DNA of 64,000 nt. Source: Megalonaias nervosa. Lineage: Eukaryota > Mollusca > Bivalvia > Unionida > Unionidae. The position numbers and the translations under genes are program-made. The notes below the pieces were generated by a model. The model had not been told where the DNA came from, made no database searches, and saw nothing but the letters and a program-made list of their open reading frames with translations. The stretch is taken from NCBI GenBank assembly GCA_016617855.1, contig JAECUM010001699.1, positions 1-64,000 of the forward strand. The letters are read 5' to 3'. Of the stretch, positions 1-11,639 are shown piece after piece. Each line of letters starts with the position of its first letter. The stretch's first letter is position 1.

Positions 1-214
1 AATTTGGCAGTTTCCGTGACTCAAGTCCATGTGGAAGAACCATGCACTGCAAATCACCACTGTTATTTGGCATGGGAAGGTAGGTCATTTGCGGATCTGG
101 CTGTAGGAGTATGTATCTGCCGTTTCAACATCACAAAAATTAGCATTCATGGACTACTGATTTCATTATCAGTGAAACATCATATGAAAATGCAATGTAT
201 CAATCACTTAATTC

Positions 215-216
<2 letters not shown>

Positions 217-272
<56 letters not shown>

Positions 273-332
273 CCTCAAAACTAAGAAAGAGAGAGAGAGA
301 GCGAGAGAGAGGGGGAAAGAGAGAATAAGACT
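217..332. repeat. (GA)n microsatellite
   Basis: A pure GA run covers about 52 bp (217-268) and an impure GA/GAAA run continues to about 332. An open frame runs through it but encodes only alternating Arg-Glu, so it is a translation of the microsatellite and not a gene. Confidence 0.97.
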
Positions 333-374
333 GTTCTCAAAACTACTGAAGGAATTTCAATATGTAGTAATTTC

Positions 375-398
375 AGATCTTGGAGGCCTCCAAGATCT
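375..398. repeat. 24-bp perfect palindrome without spacer
   Basis: Positions 375-398 equal their own reverse complement, centred on GGCC (half site AGATCTTGGAGG). It lies just right of the GA microsatellite. No element boundary is visible around it. Confidence 0.9.
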
Positions 399-737
399 TG
401 AATGAGATAGACAGAGAAACAGATTAGTCTTAGACACATGACAATCTTCCTGGATTTTATAATTATTCATTTTGGCGATAAATTTAATTCAGTTTTTAAT
501 GACAATTATCATCAAACTTCCGCTGTTAATTGCTGAGCTATGACTGGAGCTCTTAAATACACTGTTCCAAGTCACACAGCTTCATGAAATATACACAACG
601 CTTGTCTCAAGTTGTCAGTTATCTATTCGAGTGAACATATCAGAATATTTACAAAAAGTCACATGATTGTTTCAATAAAGATAATATTTTTTTAGTATGA
701 TAGTTATGTTTAAATAGTTCTTCATTCTGTCAGTTCC

Positions 738-1170
738 TATCATCTTGATCTTCGACCATTTTGAGCGCAAAATGAAAATATCCATTCCTTGTTTCAAAAG
801 TAAGCCATTTACAAAGTTTGATCAATTGGTCTTGAAAAAAACTTATTCTTTTTTTATTCAGTGTGACCTTGACCTCTGACCAAAAATCAAAAGATGTCTG
901 TTTTATTTTCAATGCAAGCCATTTTATTATGTTAGGTTGAAGTAACTGGCATACAAATGGAGCCAAGCCACTGTATGAAAGTTTTTCTTCTTTCAGTCTC
1001 AGTGACACTGACCTTTGATCATTTTGAGCTCATAATCGATAAGATTCTTCCTTGCCCAAAAATGCAAGCTACCTGCAGAGTTTAGAAACAGCAGATAGTG
1101 GAGAAATCAAGTTATTGTGTGATATTTTAAAAATAGGGAAGGGTGAATTGGACAGACTGAAGGATGGATG
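738..1170. repeat. Dispersed ~135-bp repeat, 'gaccttgacc' type, about three units
   Basis: Three degenerate units start near 740, 870 and 1000. Each carries a 'gaccttgacc/gacctttgatc ... attttgag' core, then 'aagccattt ... aagt' and a text like 'gacagactgaaggatggatg' near the end. The same style of repeat occurs at 20225-20670 and 50520-51190. I know blocks of this kind as very common dispersed or tandem repeats in bivalve genomes. No protein is implied. Confidence 0.6.
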
Positions 1171-1511
1171 AACAATAAAATAACATATGTTTAGCATTAT
1201 GGAACACATATTTAAAACAATAGTATGTCCTTGGGAGGTCATGGGGTATCCTTAACTTCTGCATTAACAAAGTACAATGTAAATTATGTAATTTGGTGTA
1301 TGCAAGTTATTTTCTCATCCATATGGTTACTATAGTTCTAATGGCTTCAGAAAACATTGTAAATAATTGTATTAGACTGAAATTGCACACACAAAGGAAA
1401 ACAGGAATAATCTTTCCAGACCAAGAAGACCTGACCGCCTCTGCATGATATTAATAAGAGTGCCAATATCATATCTTATCTACTGTGTTTCAGCCTGAAT
1501 TAAGACCTGCT

Positions 1512-1738
1512 ACCATGTATAATCACTCATAAGATGAGTCCCAATGCAAACTACACAGACTCAGAACTGCTGTCGCATAATGTGCTGGCAGATCTGGGTC
1601 TGGTATGTGCAGTTTGTTAGGAGTAATCAGTAGGACCAACAAAAGAGACCTTGATCTGCAGGTGCATTATGCTACAGCAGATCAGGATCTTTGTTGTTTG
1701 CAGTTTGACTTTGACTTATAAGCAAGTATATATGGTAA
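1512..1738 (-). mobile_element. Double-hairpin dispersed element, copy 1
   Basis: This non-coding element is about 220 bp and contains two successive hairpins. One has arms around 'CAGATCTGGGTCTG', the other around 'GATCCTGATCTGC', and each loop contains a variant of GCATAATGTGC. The outer ends also pair, through 'actcat/cttataag...gtttgact' type ends. Other copies are at 18622, 26388 and 42197 in the opposite orientation, with fragments at 8393 and 36998. It resembles a MITE or foldback element, but no transposase is visible and I do not recognise the family. Confidence 0.75.
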
Positions 1739-1739
1739 T

Positions 1740-2823
1740 GAACAATTTTGAAACCATTGTTTATAGGATTCTGTCACGAGGCTTTTATTTCAGACCACTT
1801 CTTAAAAGCAAGTAGCTGCATCTGCCATTAGGTTTAGCCTGAAGTCATCAGGTTTACTGGTATATTCAACATCATACCTATTACAAAAAAATTGAAACCC
1901 TTAATGTTAAAATGCTGATGTGAACTAATTATTTCCTGCATTTGTAGTAGATGCAGTAATTGTAGAAATATTACAAGCACTTAATACCACTATTACAAGG
2001 ATTCCTTGTCATCTGATCAAAGAATATGGCTTCCTTAAAATACACTTTACATCCTGTAAAGGGTATTTACAAGTTTAAGGACATTTAATGATTGCCAAGA
2101 GTGACCTACCTGCAGGTCAACACTGAGTGGAATCAAAGTCCAGGCAATTACAACCATAATGCAATACCATACAACCTCTTTTTTATGCTGTGTTAATTTC
2201 TATTTCCTTTATCAGTATCTACAGTCAGTTATTCTCCCTGGACAAAATAATTTTCATCAGAAAAACAGCTTTAAAGCTGCATTTCTTCCAAAAACCAGTT
2301 TCAAACTTTACAAACAACATGTTCTTTGTAGCAGCTGATAAATTTACAAACTATCATATTACAAAAAATCCACCCATATGGCCTAGTCCAATTAGTTTAG
2401 AGTTTCAAAAAAATCCTGTTGTTGCCAACTTTAAATAGAATTGATTAAACTGTGACATGGAGATTTGGAAACCAAAACCAGCTTTCCCTATGTAACGATG
2501 AATGTTTTAATTTATGATTGGGTCTACTGCACTTTTATCGAGGTAGAACAGGTTTTAGGTCAGGCACAAATGTCTGACAGTAACACAATAAAAGCACTTG
2601 CTCTACACCTGGTTTCATCCAATATTAACTAGGGCTATTTGCGATGTGTGCATCACACATGGCCCCTTTAACTACCATTTTCTCTTTAGGGTCTTAAACA
2701 GAGGACCCTTTATCAGGGAAACCCAAGTAGAAAATAGACTGTCAGGAGCCATAAATCTTGAAATGATGTGAAATGCTTGAAATTAAACAACTTCTCTAAC
2801 TCATTATATTGTGGGTAATATCA

Positions 2824-2824
<1 letters not shown>
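1740..2824. other. No gene seen
   Basis: AT-rich DNA with short chance open frames only. A frame of 82 codons at 2190-2438 shows no domain, no splice context and no similarity I recognise. Confidence 0.6.

Positions 2825-2825
<1 letters not shown>

Positions 2826-2860
<35 letters not shown>
2826..2860. repeat. (TA)n microsatellite
   Basis: An uninterrupted TA run of about 34 bp adjoins the tRNA-like repeat at 2868. Confidence 0.95.
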
Positions 2861-2865
<5 letters not shown>

Positions 2866-2867
2866 AT

Positions 2868-2990
2868 ACTATCATACAGGTTAAAGAACTTTTAATTCAT
2901 ACTCTATGGAGATTTGAACCCAATTCCACAGGTAAACGGGACCCATCGCCTTGCCTGCACACACCAGCCCATACCCCATCACAACTAAGC
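2868..2990 (-). mobile_element. tRNA-headed SINE-like repeat, copy A
   Basis: Read on the minus strand, a tRNA-like head with a recognisable B box (GGTTCAAATCTCC type) precedes 'agagtacgaattaaaaa'. It is a near copy of 3247-3368. The two are direct repeats about 380 bp apart that share 'ccttgcctgcacacacca' on the plus strand. The acceptor pairing is too poor for a functional tRNA gene, so a SINE head or tRNA pseudogene is the best reading. Confidence 0.55.
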
Positions 2991-3246
2991 ACACATCACC
3001 AAACAATGATGCAACTGAATCGGTGTTATATGCACTCGTGCATAGCAGACACACTCGCATGACAACCTAGTAATTAATTCTCATCTATCTACACAGTCAT
3101 TCCGGATTCCTATGAAAGAAATCAAGGTATATAGGATTAATTATAGAGAACTATAAATATACACCAGACATAACGGAAAATGCTATCCCTGGATTCTGTA
3201 GAAGAATGCTTGATAGTAGTAGGCAGAATTAATATTTAATACAAAT

Positions 3247-3368
3247 AATACTTTCATACAGGTTAGAGAATTTTTAATTCGTACTCTACGGAGATTTGAA
3301 CCCAGGTCCGCAGGTAAAAGGCACTCATCGCCTTGCCTGCACACACCAGTCCATACTCTATCACGTAC
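3247..3368 (-). mobile_element. tRNA-headed SINE-like repeat, copy B
   Basis: Second copy of the repeat at 2868-2990. On the minus strand it has 'cctgggttcaaatctccg', a good Pol III B box inside a tRNA-like head, followed by the same 'gagtacgaattaaaaattc' body start. Copy B keeps the B box better than copy A. Confidence 0.6.
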
Positions 3369-3369
3369 A

Positions 3370-4650
3370 CAATAACATCTATAACAGTGTTGGACTGATC
3401 AAATGAAATGAGTTACCCAACATACGACTGGGGCCTCTGGTTCTTAAGCATGTAGGATTTATATGCCTTTTAACTTTTTTTTTTCATTCCACCTCCTTTA
3501 TTTGATTCAAAAGACGTAATTACCATGATAATAGAAAAGGAGACCTGCTTTTCATTTACTGCAACACTACAACAAATGCTTCTGCTAGTCCGATATCAAA
3601 ACACGGTCGGCATTAATTTGATTCTCAGAGAAACACTCACATAGCTGTTATGGTAGATTGACACATTTTACGTTCAATTACAAGAAGACATATTGCATTT
3701 ATGATGACTACACTTAAAAGGGACTAAACGATAGAACTAGAACACAAATTTGAACTGATAAAAAAATTTATTTAATTGGTATTTATTTATTAATGTACTG
3801 CCTCTACTTGGTGTGACATTTTCACTTATCAAAATTTTCCTTGAATATCATCAATTACGGTGTACTAAGAATGTCGTTTGGAAAGAAAATGTAACAGATT
3901 ACATGACTTCTTATTAAAAGTTGATATTTCATAATGTTGATTAAAATTCTAAGTCCTCTCTACCTATCTTTTTTTAATCATGAGGTCACTGCACACAGCA
4001 TAACATCTGCCTAATTTGTAACCTGCCATATTCAAATTCACACACATACTGAAATAATGATTGGAAAGAAAAGTTTCGAACATAAAGTTGCTACATTGTC
4101 TCTTAAAGTTGGTGTAATTTATCTTCTTTCCTAGATAATAATTTATCTTCATTCCTAGATAACAGATAAAAAGTCACAGAAATTTGTGCACAAAGTTGCA
4201 ACTGTACTGTATTTTAATATACATGTATAGGTCTCATCGTCATGTAAATATTCCCCATGGTGTATCTTTTATTTCTGTCCAATGACTACAATATGCTCAG
4301 TTTTACTGACTTTGTCAACCTACTTACTGTGAAGCATTTAAAATACTTACTGACCAGAAACTGTTGTTAATATTATTTGAGGCATATATGAAAAGACAAT
4401 TAATTTATTCTCAATTGGAGGTCATTTTTTAGGTCATGTGCACTGACCCCCTCCCCCTTGATACCTCAAAATACACTTTTTGAGTCCACCCCACCCCTGA
4501 TATTGGTCTCATCTCTGCAAGGTCCAAAGAGGTTAGGTACCAATACCAGCATGCCAATAGGGGATGAAAGCTGCTTATGCCAGTGCCCAAAAATGAGACC
4601 TCAAATTAAAACCCATGGAGGTAAGCCCTGTGGCGACACTATATGAAACT
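3370..4650. other. No gene seen
   Basis: AT-rich DNA with poly-A/T runs and short chance frames. The stretch 4450-4650 is more GC-rich and may belong to the retroelement fragment that follows, but I could not assign it. Confidence 0.5.
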
Positions 4651-4839
4651 GTTTTACAAGTAATCCATCGGCTTTACTGACAGTCTCAAGGTACAAAATA
4701 GAGTTGGAATCCATGCATTTCCAATCACATTTACCAAAATCCTTTTTCTGATGAGAACCACTGTTAGTAGCAAAATAATGGAACTTCTATCCAAAAGAGA
4801 TAAAGTTCCATTCAATATGGGTGTGTGATCATTCTGTTT

Positions 4840-5210
4840 CCAACATTTTGAATGTACCCAAACCAAATGGGAAATTCTGACCAATTATCAACTTGAAACA
4901 TCTCAATAAATTTGTTCGTTATGAACATTTCTAGCAAGAAACATTTAAAGCAGTTTTAGATCTCATCCAAGAAAATAATTTCTTCACTATTATTGATTTG
5001 GAAGATGCTTAATTCAGAATTCCAATACACAGGGATTCTTAGAAGTTTCCAAAGTTTTTTTGGAATGGATTAACTGACAAAGAAAACCAGAGTATTCATT
5101 GTTAGATTATTAAATTGATCCCTTTAGTGTCTCTGACGTAACAGAAATTTCATACTTAGGTTTTTTGGTAAATAAAGGTAACTGTATGTCGTTCTGTGCA
5201 TTCAATACCC
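4840..5210 (+). pseudogene. DIRS-type reverse transcriptase fragment
   Basis: Reading across stops and small indels, the plus strand gives the reverse transcriptase fingers and palm typical of DIRS elements. A 'PKPNGK' segment is followed by an 'INLKHLNKFV' motif, then 'FFTIIDLEDA' (the first catalytic Asp block) and 'FRIPIH'. Further on, near 5155, 'LGFLVNKG' matches the later LGF...N block. The stretch between these blocks is shortened, so an internal deletion is likely, and several in-frame stops show it is dead. In life the enzyme would copy element RNA into DNA. It lies head to head with the minus-strand DIRS fragment at 5700-6660, with the inverted-repeat element at 5349-5640 between them. 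Assignment to DIRS rather than Ty3 rests on motif style and on the neighbouring DIRS copies. Confidence 0.6.
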
Positions 5211-5348
5211 AGAATGCAATGTTACATCAAATGCTGAGATTGTTTGGTAATATCTGCTCATATGTAGATACACAAAGGGGTTATATGACAGGAGTTCACT
5301 TAAACCATGAAACATTGTCACTTGACATGTAAGGCCAATCTTGAATGG

Positions 5349-5640
5349 GCATGGAGGGTAAAACTAATTTAATAATGCAATACTTACCCATGATTATTGT
5401 GTAGCTTTTACTTCTACATGTTGAACAACCTCATCTGTTCCATGTGAATACATTCTCCCACAGAGTGAAGAATTGTCAATAAGACACAGTCCACTTGTGC
5501 ACCTTGCATGCCCATGCACAGAATAGATATCTTTATCATAGACAATGACTTTGTCAGGACATCAGAGAGGGGTGAGAGGAGGGCATTCAGCAATAGTGAT
5601 GGGTAAGCATTGCATAATTAAAATTAGTTTTACTGTACCC
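5349..5640. mobile_element. Inverted-repeat element, possibly DIRS terminal repeat
   Basis: Left arm 'gggtaaaactaattt...gcaatacttaccca' (about 5349-5385) is matched in inverted orientation by 'gggtaagcattgcataatt...agttttactgtaccc' (about 5600-5640). The arms are about 38 bp and nearly identical, and about 215 bp of unique-looking DNA separates them. The position between two DIRS-like fragments suggests a DIRS inverted terminal repeat or internal complementary region. A separate MITE inserted there is the alternative. Confidence 0.6.
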
Positions 5641-5699
5641 CCAAAGAAAAACTACCTTTTAACAGCAGCAATAACTTACCAGTCACCACTGCATTGCTG

Positions 5700-6660
5700 A
5701 ATTTGTCAGATGGATAGGCTGATGTGTTAAACTGATTTTAAAAAAACAGAATGGAATGTATTCACCATTTTAGGGAGAGGTCAAGACTATTTATGTCTCC
5801 TGTGGCCACATGCTGTGCAACAACAATGGGTCTCAAAGAAAAACAAAAGCCTGTGCTATGCTGTGCTAATGACCACATGTTGAAGGAGGAGAAGGTAATA
5901 TGGGATCCCCAAAATCATAAAACAAAAGATCAATTCCAGTATGACACATGAGAGCAGGAGACAGGGCTTTGCAGCTCAATATTATTAATGATATTAGCAA
6001 GGTGTGAAACCAAACTGATTGATGAGCCCTGAGAGAATTTAAGTGTGTTGGAAATGGCAGCTCCATAGCCCTTGATAGTTGATACTGAACATCTTGGTTC
6101 TCACAAAGGAACAAACGGAAATCAGCAATGGAAATTACAGTGGGACATCTATTATCATAGTGTTTCCTACAGCACCAGTCACAGAAAATTCTCCACCAGC
6201 ATCATATTTTGTGCCTTGGATATTGAAGCTCTCCTGGCAAAATGATGCAAATGGCAACCCAGGCCAAACTTCTTCTGGCAGATAAATCACCTGAGATGAG
6301 TCAAGCAACAAGATGGAGAATGTGTGCCTCTGCATTGGATAGAAGGTCCCTCCCATGAGGTAGAGACCAAGGTTGGTCTATCAATAGGTCTAGAAGATTG
6401 CTGAACCATGATCATTGGGGCCATAATATTATTTTGAGAATGATATTAGCAGTGGAAGTTCTGAATTTCTGTAGAAACTGAGATAGCAGTTGGAAAGGTG
6501 GAGAATTTATAGGCTATTCTATAGGAGCACATCTCTATGTTGCAACAAAGATCCCAACAATGAGGTAAAGACCTCTGTTGATCTAACAACAGGTGTAGAT
6601 GATCACTGAACCATGCTCACTGGGGCCACAGTGGGGCTATGAGAATATGAGCAGCAGAAG
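5700..6660 (-). pseudogene. DIRS-like retroelement fragment, minus strand
   Basis: This stretch aligns by eye with two separated parts of the fuller DIRS copy at 8480-11640. Positions 5740-5880 match 8515-8650 (the 3' end, with shared 'caccat...ggg' and 'gggtctcagagaaa' text), and 6010-6360 match 9340-9660 (the segment between RNase H and tyrosine recombinase). The recombinase region between them is missing, so this is a deletion derivative. An open minus-strand frame of 73 codons (6135-6356) survives but starts and ends inside the domain. Positions 6355-6470 and 6555-6660 are a diverged tandem duplication ('tgaaccatg..cattggggcca'). No functional product is expected. Confidence 0.55.
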
Positions 6661-6661
6661 A

Positions 6662-7428
6662 TCGGACTATTTAAAGGCATATGCGGCAAACGATCATGCC
6701 ATTACTCATTCTTTCAAATCTGGTAAAATCCTGTTAATTTGTTTTTGAGAAGAAACTGTAAATAGCAACTGTGAATGGACAATGTAATGTGCCAGTGACA
6801 ATAATCAATGGATGGCACATGACCATACAATAAGCTCACTTGACCTTACGGTCATGCGAGCTACAAATTACATACAAAAAGACTTGAAATTAATCCACAT
6901 TCATTTTTCTTTATAAAAATAAAATGGAGGCACAAAAAACAAAAACAAATTCAACAGTGCTTTTTCCAATGAATTTTTTTAAAGAGGGAGCATTTCAGAG
7001 TTCACAGCGATCAGTGTTTTTAAAATAACAGTATCCAATTTAGTTTGTTTCAGCAACAATGTAAGTGACAAATAACTTTCAATGAATAAAGATAAATACT
7101 GCAGCTGTTTGTCTTCATCATCAGTACAGAGGCAGATATCGTGTCCTATGACAATATATCAGGAGAAAAGTTAATTCAAGCTTATCACTTCTAACAGTAT
7201 GCTAAATGTTTTCTTTCCGAAATAGCACTGGAAACTAATTTATAATCATTACAATCAACCTATATAGATTGATATATGGAACTTAGCTGGCAAGTTAAAA
7301 ATATTGCCTATTAAAGACCAAATCCATATGAGATGACCTTTGTTAATGTACACGATATCTAATAACAGAGCTCCTATTTATTCCATTCAGCTAGTATAAA
7401 ATGTATAAGGAATTATTCAAAAGAAGTT
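6662..7428. other. No gene seen
   Basis: AT-rich sequence with no repeats or domains that I can identify. It could contain a more decayed upstream part of the LINE at 7430. Confidence 0.5.
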
Positions 7429-7429
7429 C

Positions 7430-8120
7430 CAACAGTCCAGATTCTATATGATGCAACACCTAAAATATTGTTGTTCTGTCTGGGGTAATAGTGACACAAA
7501 AAAATCAAGAAAGATTGCTGAACTTTCAATAAAGATCAGCACCTAGTTATTCCTGATGCTGATTTAGATATACATGTACCATCAACAAATTAAAACCCTA
7601 AAGTGGCTTCCATTTCAGCAGAGAACTCAGTTTCAAAAGGGTTTACTAGTCAATAAATCCTTGCATGGATTGGCTCCTGATTATCTTAAATGTAATTTTA
7701 AATTTGTTGAAAATGTAGATATGTATGAACTAAGATCCATCTCAAACAACAATTTCTATAGTACCTAAACTAAACTGATAAGAAGCCTTTTGCTTTTTCT
7801 GGAGACAAACTATGAAACTCCATACCACCCTATATAAAGTCAATCGACTCGTGCCAAGCTTTAAAAACCTTAGTCAACATTTACGGAAACAATCATGTGT
7901 ATAACTTTGTTTAATTCAGTACAACTACTCTTTAAAACATTGTATCATGTACTTATCAATAATGTTTTACACATGTTCACTACTACAATTTGTATGAATC
8001 CTGTATCTATACATCCTTAAAGCATTGTGCATATTTTATTCTAGCTGTATATCAATTATCTAGTTTTTACATAGCATTTGTTGTCTACAGACATCTCATC
8101 TTGTAAAAAATTATGCATTT

Positions 8121-8177
<57 letters not shown>

Positions 8178-8260
8178 TAATTGCAGAAGGCCTCACAGAA
8201 GATTGGGCAGCTGACCAAATGAGCATCTTCTTTAATAAAGTTATTATTATTATTATTATT
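7430..8260 (+). pseudogene. 5'-truncated LINE: C-terminal ORF2 and 3' tail (CR1/Jockey-like)
   Basis: The translation, with a few frame changes, shows the conserved end of a non-LTR retrotransposon ORF2. First comes an 'LKYCCSVWGN' block, then 'LKWLPFQQRTQFQK', then 'HGLAPDYL', then a 'LWNSIPYHP'-like remnant near 7810. The longest open piece is 64 codons at 7574-7768. The 3' untranslated part carries a TA/GA microsatellite (8119-8174) and ends with 'aataaag' and (TTA)n, the tail style of CR1/L2/Jockey-group LINEs. Everything upstream, including the endonuclease and catalytic reverse transcriptase motifs, is absent, which is the usual result of incomplete target-primed reverse transcription. 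It is not functional. Confidence 0.75.
8119..8174. repeat. Compound (TA)n(GA)n microsatellite
   Basis: A TA run of about 25 bp passes directly into a GA run of about 30 bp, inside the LINE 3' untranslated region. Confidence 0.95.
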
Positions 8261-8392
8261 CATGATGGCTAATGCTTGTTGTATGTATCAAACTTGTCTA
8301 CCTGGCTGTTTTTACTATTGAACAATCAATTATCAAAACTCAGATAGTTGCACTCTTTCCTTCACTGACCTTACCATTCCTACTGTTCCCTG

Positions 8393-8460
8393 GATCATAA
8401 TGTGATGGCAGATCTATGTCTGTGTAGTTTGTTAGAAGTAATCAGTAAAACAAACAATGG
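8393..8460 (-). mobile_element. Double-hairpin element, partial copy 2
   Basis: It matches 1575-1645 ('cataatgtg.tggcagatct' and 'gttagaagtaatcagta') but covers less than half of the element. It abuts the 3' end of the DIRS copy that begins near 8480. Confidence 0.6.
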
Positions 8461-8479
8461 AAGAATTTTGTCACATGTA

Positions 8480-9340
8480 GCGTGATGTGTAAAAACTGAT
8501 TAAAAATAGAACAAATGGAATATATTCACCATCTGAGGGACAAATTCACATTACTGAATGTTGGTGTGTTTTTGGGACACATGTGCCACAACTAAGGGTC
8601 TCAGAGAAAAAATGCTTGCACTCTGTTATGCAAAAGAGTTGAGTTAGAGGAATCTAAAATACGAAGCAATCACCAAAATTCTACTTTCATGAAGTCCACC
8701 AAAAAGAACAATTTAAGCTGGTCCATTAGGCAGTGATAGCTCATATTTCAAGGGCTTCTAGTTTCACAGAAGAAAGGTTTATGTTGGAAAGGGACTGAAA
8801 AACTCTTTTGATTCTAGTGACAATCCACTGTGAGATGTTGGAAGCTGAAATATTAATTGAGCCCTTAAGAAAAATGAAAAGACATTTAATATTCTTCCTT
8901 TTCCCTTTGAATGCATGAAGACTGAATGTAGCGCCTGAATAGGACATAAAGACCTATCTTGATCATCTCCAGTGCAGATTCAACTGAGACTAGAGATCTC
9001 AATAGGTAGTAGAGCTACCAAACGTAATTGATTTCTTGTGCTAAAATTCCCAGTTGACAAAGAAGAGAAATGGATCCACAATTCCTAATAAACCTGAGAC
9101 AACCAGTAACAAGAGAAAAGGTTTGAAGTCTGCTCAGCCTTCTAACAGCTACCAGGCAAGTAAAAACAAAGTCTTCAGTGTGAAGACCTGGAAGGAAGCC
9201 TCACTCAATGGTCCATAGGGGAGTTGTTGGTTTTTAAAGCCCACTGAACAAAAGATAGATTCCATCTGGTCATAAAAGAATGGAACACAAGTCTCTGCAG
9301 GTCAAAATACTTAATCCAAAACCAATTTCCATGCCCCAAG
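8480..9340 (-). pseudogene. DIRS tyrosine recombinase remnant
   Basis: On the minus strand, going down from 9180, a 'LKTLFLLA' block is followed by a segment that should hold the first catalytic Arg. Then come 'DRSLCPIQAL', a 'KCLFIF' strand and 'ISQWIVTRIK' in an open frame of 68 codons (8741-8947). Then follows the region where the HELRA box should lie ('KLEALEI', so the catalytic His and Arg are not preserved), and a 'LNCSFWWTS..NF' remnant matching the usual W.S..TF box. Tyrosine recombinases insert the circular DIRS DNA without making target duplications. The order RT, RNase H, recombinase is that of DIRS elements. Stops and frameshifts make it inactive. Confidence 0.65.
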
Positions 9341-9449
9341 AAACTTTAAGTGTGATGCAAATGGCAGCTCCATAGCCCTTGAAAGTCAATTCTAAATATC
9401 TATTGTTCTCAAAAAGAAATACGGAAGTCAGTGGCAGAATGCACAGAGG

Positions 9450-10380
9450 GACAGCTAGGATCCACCTCTATTACCACTGCACCAATCACACAAGATTCTC
9501 CATTCCGGCATCACGGGACTTTTATGCAGAATCTCTCCTGGCCTGAATGATGCAAGCAACAACCTGGCCTGAAAACTTGTTCTAGTGGATAGACTGCCTG
9601 AGTTGAACCAAGCGTGAAGGTGGTGAATAATGAGGGTTGTTGTAAAGAAGGGAACCCCTGTTTTGTGACAAAAGATCCCACCTTTGAGGTAGAGACCTGG
9701 AACCGGCCTAGAATATGACTTAAACATGATAACTGGCACCACAGCACAGATATAAGAATGATATAAGCAGTGGAAGTTATGCTCCAAGTATGGGAAATTA
9801 CTAATGATCATGAATAATGCCCAGAGCAAGAAAGCAACCTTTTTAGCTGAGCAGTGAAAGTTCTGAATTTTTTCAACCTGAGGTTGTACTCAGATTGACG
9901 GGAAGGTGTACACAAATGGACAATCCCACCAGAAGCTCAACACATCCACTGCCCATTCTCTCTGGTCTGGGACTGACTCAAGGAATGTAAAAGGGAAATT
10001 TGTCGTTTAGACTGGTTGCATACAAGTCCACCAGAGGTTATGCTCATAATGCAAAAAGGGACTCTATTACAAAGCAGTACAGAGACCGTCTTGTGAGGGA
10101 TGTTTTGCCTGTCCTGGACAGACCATCCAATAGTACATTCTTCCTGTCCAGAATTTTGTGACCTAAGAAGGCAATGTTCTCCAATGTTGTCCAGCATAAG
10201 TGGTTCAAGACCTCCATGCAAAGAGAAGGAGCAACTGTCTGCCTCCTTGACATTGGAGATATACTATGACTAATGTGTTCTTGGAGGAGACCAAGACACA
10301 CTGACCCCTTACTCTGTTGATGCACCATTGCAAAAAAGAAATATGGTCTTAACTTCTGGACTGTTGATGTGGAGGGATTA
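9450..10380 (-). pseudogene. DIRS RNase H and linker remnant
   Basis: Minus-strand frames at 10044-10328 (94 codons) and 9937-10221 contain an RNase H tail ('RKNVLLDGLSR', the ADxLSR box of DIRS and Ty3 RNase H). A 'LVDLYAT..NDKFPFY' block, the DLFAT motif following RNase H in DIRS, comes next. Towards 9460 the linker typical of DIRS appears ('LPQRWDLLSQ' and 'PPSRLVQLRQS'), partly in a frame of 124 codons at 9455-9829. Frames switch several times, so the protein is broken. A shorter relative of this linker sits at 6010-6360. Confidence 0.65.
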
Positions 10381-10954
10381 TTTACTCTGAGTCCAATGAT
10401 CCTAGACGATTAAGCCTTCTGGCTCTAAATGATCATTCTAACCAGAACAGGTAAGAGCAGAGGTTTGATGCATGCATGGGAACATGTCAGGAGTCCCAAT
10501 TCACTGACCAATGAATGTGTGGTTCAAAGTCTGGTCCTAGTAGAATCTGAGCTCACAGAGAATTTCTCAGTGGTTTCCAATTTATGACAAGGAGAAACTG
10601 CAGGGGACGTATGAGGAGATGTCCCAAGAGAACCCGACCTGCAGTGGCATTCAAAGATCCCAGCAGGAAGAGAGAGATGTAAATACAAGCAGACAACAAT
10701 GTATGGGCTTGCAGCATCTCTAGAAGTGTCAGGATTCATTTTGGTCCTATGGGACCTAGACTAAGTTCATGTTTGTGAGAAAACTTATCCCTACAAAGTC
10801 CTGAGATGGAATAATCCCCGACTTATTGAGGTTGGGTAAAAGACCCAACCAAATTATTGTCAACCAGTAATGGAACATATCTTGATGTACAGACTGTACC
10901 TGAACATTGTGCATTGAAGTATTAGAATTTCCAGTAATCAGATATATGCTGCTA

Positions 10955-11605
10955 TTACTTCCATAACTTGATGGAAAAAAATCCCTGGGTGTAATTCTGA
11001 ACAGCAGAATCCAGAACTGGAAGATTTCTTAGTCCAAGCAAAACTAGAGGTATTTTCAATGTGGAAGATATATTGGGATGTGCAAATAAGGATCTTAAAT
11101 GTCTATGAAGACCTGATGATGATCTAATCTGATGGACACAATGTACTCTCGATTGATGATGTCTCAATCTTGAAAGATTCCTCCAGAAAAAGTGGTTTAA
11201 CGACAAGAAATCAATTATGAGACGAAATTTCCCACTTTTCTTGGTGGCCAGGAAGATTCTGGAGTAGAATGTGGGAGAATGATTGTTCAGAGCCCTCTCA
11301 GCTGCCGCTTTCTGTAAAAGGGTGTGCACCTCTTCCCTTAATTTCTCCAGATTGTTTTGTGTAAAAAATATGGGGATTCTTGATAGATGGAGTTGTTCCT
11401 GAAACTGTGGTTGGTAACTCTTGCTCACAGTGGAAAGAACCCACACAATGTACATGTTGGTTGACCAATGCTTGGAAAAGAGGTCTAGACAAGCACCTAT
11501 GTGGACATTTGGACGGGAGATGCACAGCAGAAGAGTGGTCGAGCACCTACGGCTGTTTCCCACCACCCCATCCTTATGAAAGGAAGAAGAATTAGCAAAC
11601 TTCAC
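10955..11605 (-). pseudogene. DIRS-type reverse transcriptase, partial open frame of 216 codons
   Basis: This is the longest uninterrupted frame in the window. Residues about 50-75 contain 'WSTNMYIVWVLSTVSKSY', typical of the stretch just before DIRS reverse transcriptase. Residues about 100-140 give a polymerase start: a helix rich in Ala/Glu, then 'SPTFYSRIFLATKKSGKFRL' and 'IIDFLSLNHFF', the fingers motifs of the DIRS family. After that the frame degrades, although a motif-like 'RSSSGLHRHLRSLFAHPNI' is probably the frameshifted 'SIDLKDAYFHIPI' block. The YxDD palm motif is not found in frame. It is a fragment of a polymerase that copied element RNA, followed at lower coordinates by RNase H and recombinase remains. 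It is not expected to be active. Confidence 0.75.
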
Positions 11606-11639
11606 ACTTGGTGGTCCTCAGCAATCCTGCCTTGGACCT